NCBI RefSeq assembly: GCF_902381825.1
Contig: NZ_LR698973.1
Span: 2,197,116-2,209,788, forward strand
Direction of reading: 5' to 3'
Length of the DNA: 12,673 nucleotides
DNA from: Pseudocoprococcus catus
GTDB lineage: Bacteria; Bacillota; Clostridia; Lachnospirales; Lachnospiraceae
In this document: positions 7,454-12,672 of the stretch, piece after piece
Numbering within the stretch: the stretch's first letter is position 1
How the letters are laid out: each line of letters opens with the position of its first letter
Notes under the pieces: model-generated
What the model saw: only the letters and a program-made list of their open reading frames with translations
Told to the model about the DNA's origin: nothing
The model's database searches: none
Program-made: the position numbers and the translations under genes

Positions 7454-7502
7454 GCGCAGGAGACCCCGTCCGATCTTCTTAATCGAGCGGGGAGGAATGC
7501 GC
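7454..7502. other. Multi-part imperfect hairpin, possible structured RNA or element end
   Basis: Nested pairs are separated by symmetrical internal loops: GCGCA (7454-7458) with TGCGC (7498-7502); five-base purine loops GGAGA and AGGAA; CCCCG (7464-7468) with CGGGG (7488-7492); a two-base TC/AG loop; CGAT (7471-7474) with ATCG (7482-7485); a seven-base apex. No T-run follows on the minus strand, so it is not a standard terminator. It fills most of the 84-base gap between the Panacea gene and the gene starting at 7448, only five bases before that start codon. Confidence 0.5.
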
Positions 7503-7532
7503 CTGCACTCCTGCCTGCTTCTCTCCCTTCTC

Positions 7533-7967
7533 TCAGCTCAAAAATGTCGATCTGAAATAAGTACATATACAGGCATTTGTTATCCTTATATTATCAGCAC
7601 GAGCATTTTTCCATGGAGTTTGAGAACATATCAAATCCACAAGATCATACGCTGTTCGTTTTCCGTACTCATTCCACACCGCTTCCAATGTATCCCTTGC
7701 ATCTTTGTCAGCAACACCCGAGATTCCTTCAGCAGCAGAAATTTCTGAACGGCCATATTTTTTGAACGTTTCGTATACTTTTTCGTTTGCCGGACCATAC
7801 TCCCATGCGCAGAAATCTTCAGGAAAAAGCGCTTTGCTATCCCACACAAAACTCCATCCCTGAGACAGGTAAAGAATTTTCTGGAGCTTTACAGGCGTAA
7901 GAGAATGTCTGTCTTCCTGGTACGACAAGTACACCAAATAACGCGCTGCTTCCAATATATCAACCAT
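7533..7967 (-). CDS. Panacea-domain (DUF4065, SocA/GepA-like) protein, candidate antitoxin
   Basis: The 144-residue protein is a full-length Panacea domain. Diagnostic blocks appear in order: KLQKILYLSQGW (27-38), FCAWEYGP (52-59), YETFKKYG (65-72), YGKRTAYDLVDL and PWKNAR (101-123), and the closing ITNACICTYF (129-138). Family members include the proteolytic adaptor SocA and many antitoxins that neutralise unrelated toxins encoded next to them. I chose the ATG at 7967, with AAAGGA nine bases upstream; a TTG at 7985 is the longer alternative. The gene follows a three-helix membrane protein gene after 14 bases, on the same strand, an arrangement suggesting that protein is the cognate toxin. 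The domain call is strong; the antitoxin role is inferred from family and neighbourhood. Confidence 0.85.
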   Translation of the reverse strand: MVDILEAARYLVYLSYQEDRHSLTPVKLQKILYLSQGWSFVWDSKALFPEDFCAWEYGPANEKVYETFKKYGRSEISAAEGISGVADKDARDTLEAVWNEYGKRTAYDLVDLICSQTPWKNARADNIRITNACICTYFRSTFLS

Positions 7968-7981
7968 TCCGGTATTTCCTT

Positions 7982-8254
7982 TCAATCCATTGTAGTAAGA
8001 CCTTTGATTACATTAATAAAGCTGAAAATCATTGAAACTATACAGATAATAACAGCAGCCCAAAATACAGTAGATGAGACTACTGGTCTACAAAATGTAT
8101 CAAACAAAATAATTGCCAACACATTAAAAGCAACGCCAACTGTTCCTACTGCCACTTTGCTTGCGGCGTCTACGAATATAAAAATTAATTCAAAAACAGT
8201 TTCCAGCAAAAGTAATACACAAATAAGCAATGCAATGTTTTCCAAATTTATCAT
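7982..8254 (-). CDS. Small three-helix membrane protein, candidate Panacea-linked toxin
   Basis: The 90 residues include three predicted membrane helices (about 6-28, 33-52 and 60-81), very few charges and a single basic residue between the last two helices (CRP). The start is the ATG at 8254, preceded by AGGAG that overlaps the stop codon of the upstream gene (TAA at 8257-8259), so translation is probably coupled. The next gene, 14 bases downstream, is a Panacea-domain protein. Small transmembrane proteins are one of the toxin classes reported beside Panacea antitoxins, so this is a good toxin candidate acting on the inner face or integrity of the membrane. No specific family is recognised. 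A simple uncharacterised membrane protein remains possible. Confidence 0.75.
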   Translation of the reverse strand: MINLENIALLICVLLLLETVFELIFIFVDAASKVAVGTVGVAFNVLAIILFDTFCRPVVSSTVFWAAVIICIVSMIFSFINVIKGLTTMD

Positions 8255-8256
8255 TT

Positions 8257-8691
8257 TTATCTCCTTTTGTTCTTTGTTTTTATCCATTCTGCAATTTTAT
8301 GCGCACGGGTGCCTATGTCATTGAGACTACTGCGTCCGTCCTGCCACTGTTCAATGAATCGCTGCCTTTTTTTCTCATCCGTAATAGCTTCAAGGGCAGC
8401 AGAGTATCTCTTTCTATCTTCAAATCCGCCTAGCATCATAGACTCTAGGCTAGCTGCAAGAGGAAGCTTTTTGGCTTCTAACCCTTCAGTTGCGGTTCGT
8501 CCAAACTGTTCAGTGTACCATTCATCCACCATATTTGAAGGGCCAAAGATAAACACAGGTACCTCCTGACTGCCATCCTTTGATACTGCTCCGTACGCCG
8601 GGCTTAATGCCAAGACTACAAGGGCAGCTGTCTCAAAGTCCTCTGCAATGAATGTGTATGGATCGCTTGGATTAATGAGTTCGTATTCCAT
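8257..8691 (-). CDS. Phage-type hypothetical protein
   Basis: The 144-residue soluble acidic protein begins MEYELINPSDPYTF and contains an ETAALVVLALSPAYG segment, a VFIFG step and a basic C-terminal half with RFIEQWQDGRSSLNDIGTRAH. I recognise this layout (INPSDPYTF near the start, W-x-D-x-R-R/SS-x-NDIG near the end) as common to small uncharacterised proteins of prophages and mobile elements in gut Clostridia. No function is known to me. The ATG at 8691 has an AAAGGA site about ten bases upstream. The stop overlaps the ribosome site of the next gene, so the two are probably co-transcribed. Its presence hints that this run entered with, or was remodelled by, a phage or integrative element. 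Confidence 0.75.
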   Translation of the reverse strand: MEYELINPSDPYTFIAEDFETAALVVLALSPAYGAVSKDGSQEVPVFIFGPSNMVDEWYTEQFGRTATEGLEAKKLPLAASLESMMLGGFEDRKRYSAALEAITDEKKRQRFIEQWQDGRSSLNDIGTRAHKIAEWIKTKNKRR

Positions 8692-8753
8692 ATTGTTTTT
8701 TCCTTTCTATTTCGTTTTTTTTGCCATGTGCGTTTTAAGACGTTAATAGTTCA

Positions 8754-9119
8754 TCATTCATCTTTTGCTATCACTTTGTAAATTAAAACTGAATTTGATA
8801 AGGTTGGAAGTTCTTCTCCGCATAATTCACATACAAATGAATCTGGAAGTTCATTAAATAGACGTACGGTCTCCATTGCTTTCTGACATTTACTACATAC
8901 AAGTTCATAGTAACTCTGTAATACACCTATTTTTTCCATCTCATTAAGTAATGAGTATATTTCGTCAATAGAAATATTGAATTTCCGCTTAAATACACCG
9001 GGATAAATATACATACCACACTTATAATTCTTCAAAAAATTTAAAACAGCTTCAGTAGTTTCTTTATTCAATTGTTTCGCTAATATTGGCTCTATTTGAA
9101 GTAATGTAGTCAACAACAT
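8754..9119 (-). CDS. Predicted winged-helix-like protein with C-terminal zinc ribbon
   Basis: In this 121-residue protein, residues 1-70 look helical with a winged-helix feel (EAVLNFLKNY...GVFKRKFNISIDEIYSLLNEMEKIGVLQ): a cell-like helix pair followed by a step in which a second helix selects between states. Residues 75-100 form a treble or ribbon pair, CSKC (75-78) and CELC (97-100), able to bind one zinc. The start ATG at 9119 has AGAGGA seven bases upstream. A DNA- or RNA-binding regulator or a protein adaptor would fit, but no named family is recognised. It overlaps the 3' end of a small ORF in another frame by 56 bases. A gap of 62 bases without an obvious terminator separates it from the phage-type gene. 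Confidence 0.7.
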   Translation of the reverse strand: MLLTTLLQIEPILAKQLNKETTEAVLNFLKNYKCGMYIYPGVFKRKFNISIDEIYSLLNEMEKIGVLQSYYELVCSKCQKAMETVRLFNELPDSFVCELCGEELPTLSNSVLIYKVIAKDE

Positions 9120-9258
9120 GATTTATCCTCTCTAATCCGTGTAACTTTTGGCCATTCAATGACCGAGTTATTGGTCTTAATTCTTCTGGTACTACAATAC
9201 CACATCTAACGGCATCGAGCTTTTTGCGAAAATCAGCCAAGTCTTTGTTTAGCCTCAT
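9064..9258 (-). CDS. Small overlapping ORF of unknown function
   Basis: The 64 residues, from an ATG at 9258, overlap the end of the GNAT-like gene by 26 bases and the start of the zinc-ribbon gene by 56 bases. The composition is normal for a soluble helical protein (RKKLDAVRCGIVVPEELRP, GLERINHVVDY). About 110 bases of it (9120-9232) are not covered by either neighbour, and the gap would otherwise be unexplained, which favours a real gene. Against it, there is no clear Shine-Dalgarno and the downstream overlap is long. It may be the truncated start of a longer protein. It contains the 18-bp sequence shared with 509-526. Confidence 0.45.
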   Translation of the reverse strand: MRLNKDLADFRKKLDAVRCGIVVPEELRPITRSLNGQKLHGLERINHVVDYITSNRANISETIE

Positions 9259-9841
9259 ACCCGCGCATGTCAAATCGAATGCCATTGCCTTTTCCTGTAT
9301 CGACAAATCCGTTCTTCTTGTAGTAGGCTGACAATTTTGCCATTTCCTCTTTTGTGTCACGAAGCGGATATTTTTTGCCACTGATATAAGAACAATGCAA
9401 ATGTTTTGCCAGTTCTTTGATCGTTGTCAAGCCGGCTGAACCGATGCCTCTTCCTTGCACAATATCTTCAACGCAATGATCCCCAATCTCCAAATAGTTC
9501 TCAATGTTTAACGGATACTCCGACAGATGTTGATTTATGTCAGCTTTATAAATTTTCGAGTGCTTGGAGTCATTGCTTAAAACCCCATATATGGTATAAC
9601 TATATTCTCGCTTTGGAACGATCTCCAGTTTTGACGACAAGAAGAAGCCAATATAGCAATTCCTAGTGTGCTTATAGTTAATCTTTTTAATACCGCAAAT
9701 CTGACACTGTTTCTCTGTGGCTTCTTTATTCATCCATGCAATGAATTTCTCCAGTTCGTCATGTTCCTTTTTGATCTTGATCAGTGTTTTTCTTAATACT
9801 CGATTTTCTTCTTCTCGTTTTTTTGCTTTTTCAAAAAACAT
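9233..9841 (-). CDS. GNAT-like acetyltransferase domain with N-terminal coiled coil and zinc knuckle
   Basis: In this 202-residue protein, residues 1-40 are a charged coiled coil (KREEENRVLRKTLIKIKKEH). Cys46, Cys49, His58 and Cys62 form a CxxC-x8-Hx3C zinc-knuckle-like set. The C-terminal half resembles the GNAT N-acetyltransferase fold: GRGIGSAGL at 130-138 matches the acetyl-CoA pyrophosphate-binding loop, the next helix follows, and YYKKNGF at 173-179 matches the late GNAT motif. The substrate cannot be guessed. The start ATG at 9841 is preceded by an excellent TAGGAGG six bases upstream. It lies 22 bases after an unrecognised gene and before the zinc-ribbon gene. GNATs with extra binding domains occur in toxin and defence settings as well as in housekeeping, so the role stays open. 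Confidence 0.65.
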   Translation of the reverse strand: MFFEKAKKREEENRVLRKTLIKIKKEHDELEKFIAWMNKEATEKQCQICGIKKINYKHTRNCYIGFFLSSKLEIVPKREYSYTIYGVLSNDSKHSKIYKADINQHLSEYPLNIENYLEIGDHCVEDIVQGRGIGSAGLTTIKELAKHLHCSYISGKKYPLRDTKEEMAKLSAYYKKNGFVDTGKGNGIRFDMRGYEAKQRLG

Positions 9842-9862
9842 TTTAGCCTCCTATACCGATAT

Positions 9863-10231
9863 TTAGAAAAGTCCTGATACAAAATAACTAAGATATATGT
9901 CCTTCAAATCTTCAGCAGACACGTTATATAATAAATCTGAATTACCATCATTGATATCGGCATATTTTTCGTTTCTTTTAATGATATCACCCAGAAGACA
10001 ATTTTCAAGCAGTTTCTTTTCAAGCGCACCTTCCCATTCTATATTCATGCCTCTAATATTACGGCAGGCATAAACATACATCCTACGATCCCTGTACTTA
10101 AAGGGGATATCGTATATACGTTTTTTGCCACGTAAAACATCATCATAGGCTTTTGTATCACAATCGTCTATTTTAGTGATAAAATAGTCAACTTCTTCTT
10201 CTCTTGTCATTTTTGTCAAATCAATATACAT
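9863..10231 (-). CDS. Unrecognised 122-residue soluble protein, first gene of the small-gene run
   Basis: I do not recognise this protein. It is charged and mostly helical, with basic patches (RGKKRIY, KYRDRRMYVYACRNIRG) and an aromatic C-terminus (IYLSYFVSGLF). No signal peptide or membrane helix is visible. The start ATG at 10231 has GGGAGG six bases upstream; the longer frame up to 10300 is not supported. It is probably the first gene of a minus-strand unit that continues into the GNAT-like gene 22 bases on. The regulatory palindrome lies 109 bases upstream, and a TTGTAC-18-TATTCT pair lies at about 10270-10300 as a possible promoter. Confidence 0.65.
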   Translation of the reverse strand: MYIDLTKMTREEEVDYFITKIDDCDTKAYDDVLRGKKRIYDIPFKYRDRRMYVYACRNIRGMNIEWEGALEKKLLENCLLGDIIKRNEKYADINDGNSDLLYNVSAEDLKDIYLSYFVSGLF

Positions 10232-10316
10232 ATGATACCTCCCAAAAAAAGTGTTATTACTGCATTTAGAATATGAACAATTTTCCTCCCGGTACAACAA
10301 ACACTTTCAAAACAAA

Positions 10317-10376
10317 GGCCACTATTCTGGATTGATTTTGGAATTAAATTCCGATCTGGAAAAGTGGCCATTTTTT
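10317..10376. terminator. Hairpin with T-runs enclosing the second palindrome
   Basis: GGCCACT (10317-10323) pairs with AGTGGCC (10363-10369), followed on the plus strand by six T residues and on the minus strand by TTTGTTTT. It can serve as a terminator in both directions: for the minus-strand operon that ends at 10492, and to shield the plus-strand fragment at 10414. The 39-base loop holds the GGAATTAAATTCC palindrome, which is unusual for a terminator. Confidence 0.5.
10340..10352. promoter_or_regulatory. Palindromic site GGAATTAAATTCC (copy 2 of 3)
   Basis: This is a perfect 13-bp palindrome with the same arms as copies at 6667 and 11300. It is 109 bases upstream of the first gene of the small-gene run. 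No good -35/-10 pair sits at the same spacing as in the other two copies, so its role here is less certain. Confidence 0.55.
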
Positions 10377-10413
10377 ATATGTGAAAATCTTAATAAGGGG
10401 AGGTGAGAAAAAA

Positions 10414-10497
10414 ATGGATACAGAGATTCCAAAAGATGCATCAGGTCAAAATACGATCTTTGATGATGTATTCCGTACGATCTCAGAGAAGTTATAA
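10414..10497 (+). pseudogene. N-terminal fragment of an Rpn-type recombination-promoting nuclease
   Basis: This 27-codon plus-strand ORF has a very strong ribosome site (AAGGGGAGGTGAG). Its translation ends TIFDDVFRTISEKL, which matches the conserved start of Rpn/PD-(D/E)XK putative transposase proteins of Lachnospiraceae (usually 250-350 residues). The nuclease core is missing: the frame hits TAA at 10495, where the convergent minus-strand gene also ends. The two stops share the sequence TTATAA. The most likely story is deletion of the rest of the gene, with the break near 10494. A functioning short peptide is possible but not supported. Confidence 0.65.
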
Positions 10498-10782
10498 CCA
10501 TTTCCAGCCATTTACCTTATACATTATCTTGTAACCAAATCCGGTCATCTTTTTCACTTCTCTCTGATATTTTTTGAATTTTTTCTGAATAGCCTCCAGA
10601 TATTCAATATGCATCCGCCGCTTTGAAAATTCAAGGACAAGATCACCAGGATCTTCACTTCTCATTTGAGGGAGTTTATACAGGTACAGCCGCTTCATAT
10701 ACTCTAAATAACTGAAAAATTCCATACCCGGGAGATAACCAATGGATGACTGTTCGTCAGCCGGTTTTGATTTATTCTCCAT
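10492..10782 (-). CDS. Unrecognised 96-residue basic protein
   Basis: The start at ATG 10782 overlaps the last codons of the upstream gene (ATGGAGAATAA holds both the start and the TAA stop), a classic translational coupling, and no separate Shine-Dalgarno is needed. The protein has a hydrophobic-aromatic middle (MEFFSYLEYMKRLYLYKL) and a basic C-terminal part (RRMHIEYLEAIQKKFKKYQ) ending VNGWKWL. No family is recognised. It ends on TTATAA, shared with the stop of the truncated Rpn fragment on the other strand; its 3' end may therefore be a rearrangement product. Confidence 0.55.
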   Translation of the reverse strand: MENKSKPADEQSSIGYLPGMEFFSYLEYMKRLYLYKLPQMRSEDPGDLVLEFSKRRMHIEYLEAIQKKFKKYQREVKKMTGFGYKIMYKVNGWKWL

Positions 10783-11224
10783 ACATGGCACTTCGCAAAA
10801 CGGCAGTTGGATCACCAACAAATGTGAAAGGATATTCTTTTTTCTTTTTTGTTAATGTTTCCCCAGGAATATATGCAACATAGTGATCCTCTGCAAATAA
10901 TTCTGTGTATGCAGGATCACTTTTACTGAACTTATATCCATGGTCTGTAATTAGCAGCAGGCGTTCCATATATTTTTCCTTCAGTATCCCCCCATTTAAG
11001 AATCCTCTGACATATAACGGTACCATTGGATCTGCCTTTTTGAAATCCACATACCGGCGAACAAATTCAAATGTCTGCTGCTGCACAACATCTGATACTT
11101 TTTCTGACCTCCGCAACAAATCGGATAAATCATGTTTCCCCATCAACCTCACCATCGCTTCCAAACATTCGTCGTTTTTCATTAGAAAATGAATGATTTT
11201 TCTTTTTAATCCCCTTGTTCTCAT
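10772..11224 (-). CDS. Unrecognised 150-residue protein, first gene of a two-gene operon
   Basis: The start at ATG 11224 has AGAGGA eight bases upstream; the longer frame up to 11314 is unsupported because it would run through the promoter. The protein is basic and soluble with a helical first half (FLMKNDECLEAMVRLMGKHD, VSDVVQQQTFEFVRRYVDF) and later YVRGFLNGGILKEKYMERLL and HYVAYIPGE, followed by a KKKK patch. No signal peptide, membrane helix or catalytic motif is visible. It is driven by the best promoter in the window (TTGTCA-17-TACACT), with the palindrome 16 bases further up. It is coupled to the next gene by an 11-base overlap. Confidence 0.65.
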   Translation of the reverse strand: MRTRGLKRKIIHFLMKNDECLEAMVRLMGKHDLSDLLRRSEKVSDVVQQQTFEFVRRYVDFKKADPMVPLYVRGFLNGGILKEKYMERLLLITDHGYKFSKSDPAYTELFAEDHYVAYIPGETLTKKKKEYPFTFVGDPTAVLRSAMYGE

Positions 11225-11254
11225 TGTTTTTCCTCTTTTGTATCTTTTTCTTCC

Positions 11255-11283
11255 AGTGTAACAGGCAGGTAATCCATTGACAA
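11255..11283 (-). promoter_or_regulatory. Sigma-A promoter of the two-gene operon
   Basis: Minus-strand TTGTCA (11278-11283), 17-base spacer, TACACT (11255-11260), ending about 30 bases before the ATG at 11224. This is a strong match with ideal spacing. The palindrome at 11300-11312 lies 16 bases upstream of the -35 box. Confidence 0.65.
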
Positions 11284-11299
11284 CCGGGGATATGGAAGC

Positions 11300-11312
11300 G
11301 GAATTTAATTCC
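11300..11312. promoter_or_regulatory. Palindromic site GGAATTTAATTCC (copy 3 of 3)
   Basis: This is a perfect 13-bp palindrome, centred about 58 bases upstream of the predicted transcription start of the two-gene operon. It has the same arms as the copies at 6667 and 10340. It also lies about 45 bases upstream of the divergent plus-strand -10 box, so one bound protein could act on both directions. Confidence 0.6.
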
Positions 11313-11354
11313 ACAAACCTTAAGTTTTCTCAAAAATCTCCTCTGCTTCTCTTC

Positions 11355-11363
11355 TGCTACAAT
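11355..11363 (+). promoter_or_regulatory. Extended -10 promoter of the secreted-protein gene
   Basis: TGCTACAAT (TGN plus TACAAT) is an extended -10 element. No -35 box is visible 16-18 bases upstream, which is typical of this promoter type. Transcription would begin near 11370 and give a leader of about 110 bases. Confidence 0.45.
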
Positions 11364-11401
11364 GAGTTTACCAAACCGATCAGGAGAAAGGAGCCAATCA
11401 G

Positions 11402-11422
11402 ATGAGAGACAGAGGCGGATAA
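11402..11422 (+). CDS. Six-residue leader ORF (MRDRGG) ahead of the secreted-protein gene
   Basis: An ATG with AAGGAG eight bases upstream opens a 6-codon ORF, MRDRGG, that stops at TAA, 60 bases before the start at 11483. The ribosome site is as good as that of the main gene. It may be a translated leader peptide that tunes expression, or the leftover start of a lost gene. No clear attenuator hairpin follows it. Confidence 0.3.
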   Translation: MRDRGG

Positions 11423-11482
11423 TAGTCGCTGACACCCAAATACCAACAATAAACCCAATTTAATTCAAAGGAGAAAAAACAA

Positions 11483-11968
11483 ATGAGAAAAATTTTCGCA
11501 TTTTTACTGACATTCATTATGGCGTTATCCACTACCTGTGTTGCTTTTGCAGGTGAAATGCCGACAACATCCAATACTTATCCGGCGGAATACGAGTATT
11601 TTGATGATGGCAGCTATATTGTAACGACGATCACAGAAGAACCGGCTGTATCATTTGCAAGGGCAACAAGCACTAAGACAGCTTCAAAAACAGCAACTTA
11701 TAAATCAAGTTCAGGTGCAAGTCTTTGGTCTGTTACGGTTACAGGCACTTTTTCTTATACAGGTTCATCTGCTACATGTACAAGTTCATCTGTTTCTGCT
11801 AATTCATATAGTAGCTCATGGAAAATTAATAGTAAAAGTGCAAGTAAGTCAGGAGCAACAGCAAAAGCAACAGCAAAAGCTTATCAGTATGATTCAAATG
11901 GAAAATACATAACATCAGCAACAAAAACAGTTAGTTTAACATGTAGTGTAAACGGTAAACTTTCATAA
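11483..11968 (+). CDS. Secreted Ser/Thr/Lys-rich protein, DUF6147-like
   Basis: This 161-residue protein has a textbook signal peptide (MRKIFAFLLTFIMALSTTCVAFA, cleavage after residue 23). A short acidic linker (EYEYFDDGSYIVTTI) is followed by a repetitive beta-type domain with ASKTATYKSSSGASLWSVTVTGTF, SSSWKINSKSASKSGATAKA and the closing VSLTCSVNG. Two cysteines (99 and 154) could form a disulfide. I recognise the pattern (SGxxLWSVxVxGTFxYxGSSxTCT ... SLTCSxNGxLS) from small exported proteins of gut Clostridia that I believe are grouped as DUF6147; their function is unknown. The start is set by AAAGGAG nine bases upstream. It is the only intact main gene on the plus strand, and its terminator seems to be cut by the IS3 element. 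Confidence 0.85.
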   Translation: MRKIFAFLLTFIMALSTTCVAFAGEMPTTSNTYPAEYEYFDDGSYIVTTITEEPAVSFARATSTKTASKTATYKSSSGASLWSVTVTGTFSYTGSSATCTSSSVSANSYSSSWKINSKSASKSGATAKATAKAYQYDSNGKYITSATKTVSLTCSVNGKLS

Positions 11969-11989
11969 AAAAAAGAGGCCTTGTAAGCC
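11966..11989 (+). terminator. Terminator of the secreted-protein gene, apparently cut by the IS
   Basis: Directly after the stop codon comes an A-run, then AGAGGC, a short loop and GCC(T). This is the left half and part of the right arm of a typical A-run/stem/T-run terminator. The expected TCT and T-run are missing because the IS3 terminal repeat begins at 11990. Confidence 0.45.
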
Positions 11990-12036
11990 TGAACTGCTAC
12001 CCGTCAAGTAGACAATAGAAAAAATAAAAAATATTT

Positions 12037-12069
12037 CTGCCATCAGATGTGAATCTGGTGGCAGTTTTT
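12037..12069 (-). terminator. Terminator hairpin at the IS3 transposase end
   Basis: Arms 12037-12048 and 12053-12064 pair over 12 bases (one G-T) with a GTGA loop. On the minus strand they are followed by a T-rich tract, so transposase transcription ends here. On the plus strand TTTTTC follows, so the same hairpin can also stop read-through into the element, a known way for IS elements to limit outside activation. Confidence 0.75.
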
Positions 12070-12672
12070 CTATGCTGCCTTTAAATAATTAGTATATTTT
12101 TCCATTGGTGTCACTACACCAAGTTTTCTTTGTAAACGTTTATTATTGTAATACACAATATATTCTTCAATCATTTTTATCAGAGATTCCCGGCTTGTAA
12201 AATGTTTTCCATAGTAACGTTCTCTTTTTAATATTCCCCAAAAACCTTCCATTGGACCATTGTCAATGCATTTACCAACACGTGACATACTTTGCTTCAT
12301 ACCAGCATTCTCTAACTTGTTATGAAATACTCTATTTGTGTATTGAAATCCGCGATCACTATGACATAATGGATGAGCTGACGGATTATTAGCTATTGCA
12401 TCGTCAAAAGTATCATATACAAGAGCATTATCATTTCGGTCACGTATAACGAAAGAAACGATTCGTCTATCATACAAATCCAGAATGGCACTAAGATATA
12501 CTTTATGCTTTTCATCTCCAAGGTAATATTTGAATTCTGTAACATCAGTAAGCCATTTCTGGTCGGGTGCATCTGCATAGAATTCACGATTTAAAATGTT
12601 TTCTGCTAGGTATTGAGGATTTTTTGCCTGTCGTGTACATCCATTATTGGCATACTTTATCGTTGATTTTAT
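12070..12672 (-). CDS. IS3-family transposase OrfB, partial (runs off the right edge)
   Basis: The frame is open from the window edge to TAG at 12070, giving 200 residues of the C-terminal rve (retroviral integrase-like) DDE domain. All three catalytic residues are visible: Asp43 in WLTDVTEF, Asp106 in CHSDRGFQYTN and Glu142 in NGPMEGFWG. The last two are separated by 35 residues, the IS3-type D-D-35-E spacing. The closing YYNNKRLQRKLGVVTPMEKY is the family's usual end. A TTG at 12477 is not the start; the coding continues upstream without a break. The N-terminus and the orfA part that normally fuses to it by -1 frameshift lie beyond the window. No stop or indel is seen in the visible part, so it may be active. 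Confidence 0.9.
   Translation of the reverse strand: MKSTIKYANNGCTRQAKNPQYLAENILNREFYADAPDQKWLTDVTEFKYYLGDEKHKVYLSAILDLYDRRIVSFVIRDRNDNALVYDTFDDAIANNPSAHPLCHSDRGFQYTNRVFHNKLENAGMKQSMSRVGKCIDNGPMEGFWGILKRERYYGKHFTSRESLIKMIEEYIVYYNNKRLQRKLGVVTPMEKYTNYLKAA

Noticed and set aside
7905..8324. A 139-codon plus-strand ORF across the Panacea/membrane gene pair
   Set aside because: It is antisense to two well-supported genes with good ribosome sites and shows low-complexity, frame-shadow composition.
12393..12587. A 64-codon minus-strand ORF near the right edge
   Set aside because: It is out of frame with the transposase, which is continuously open across the same bases and carries the catalytic motifs.
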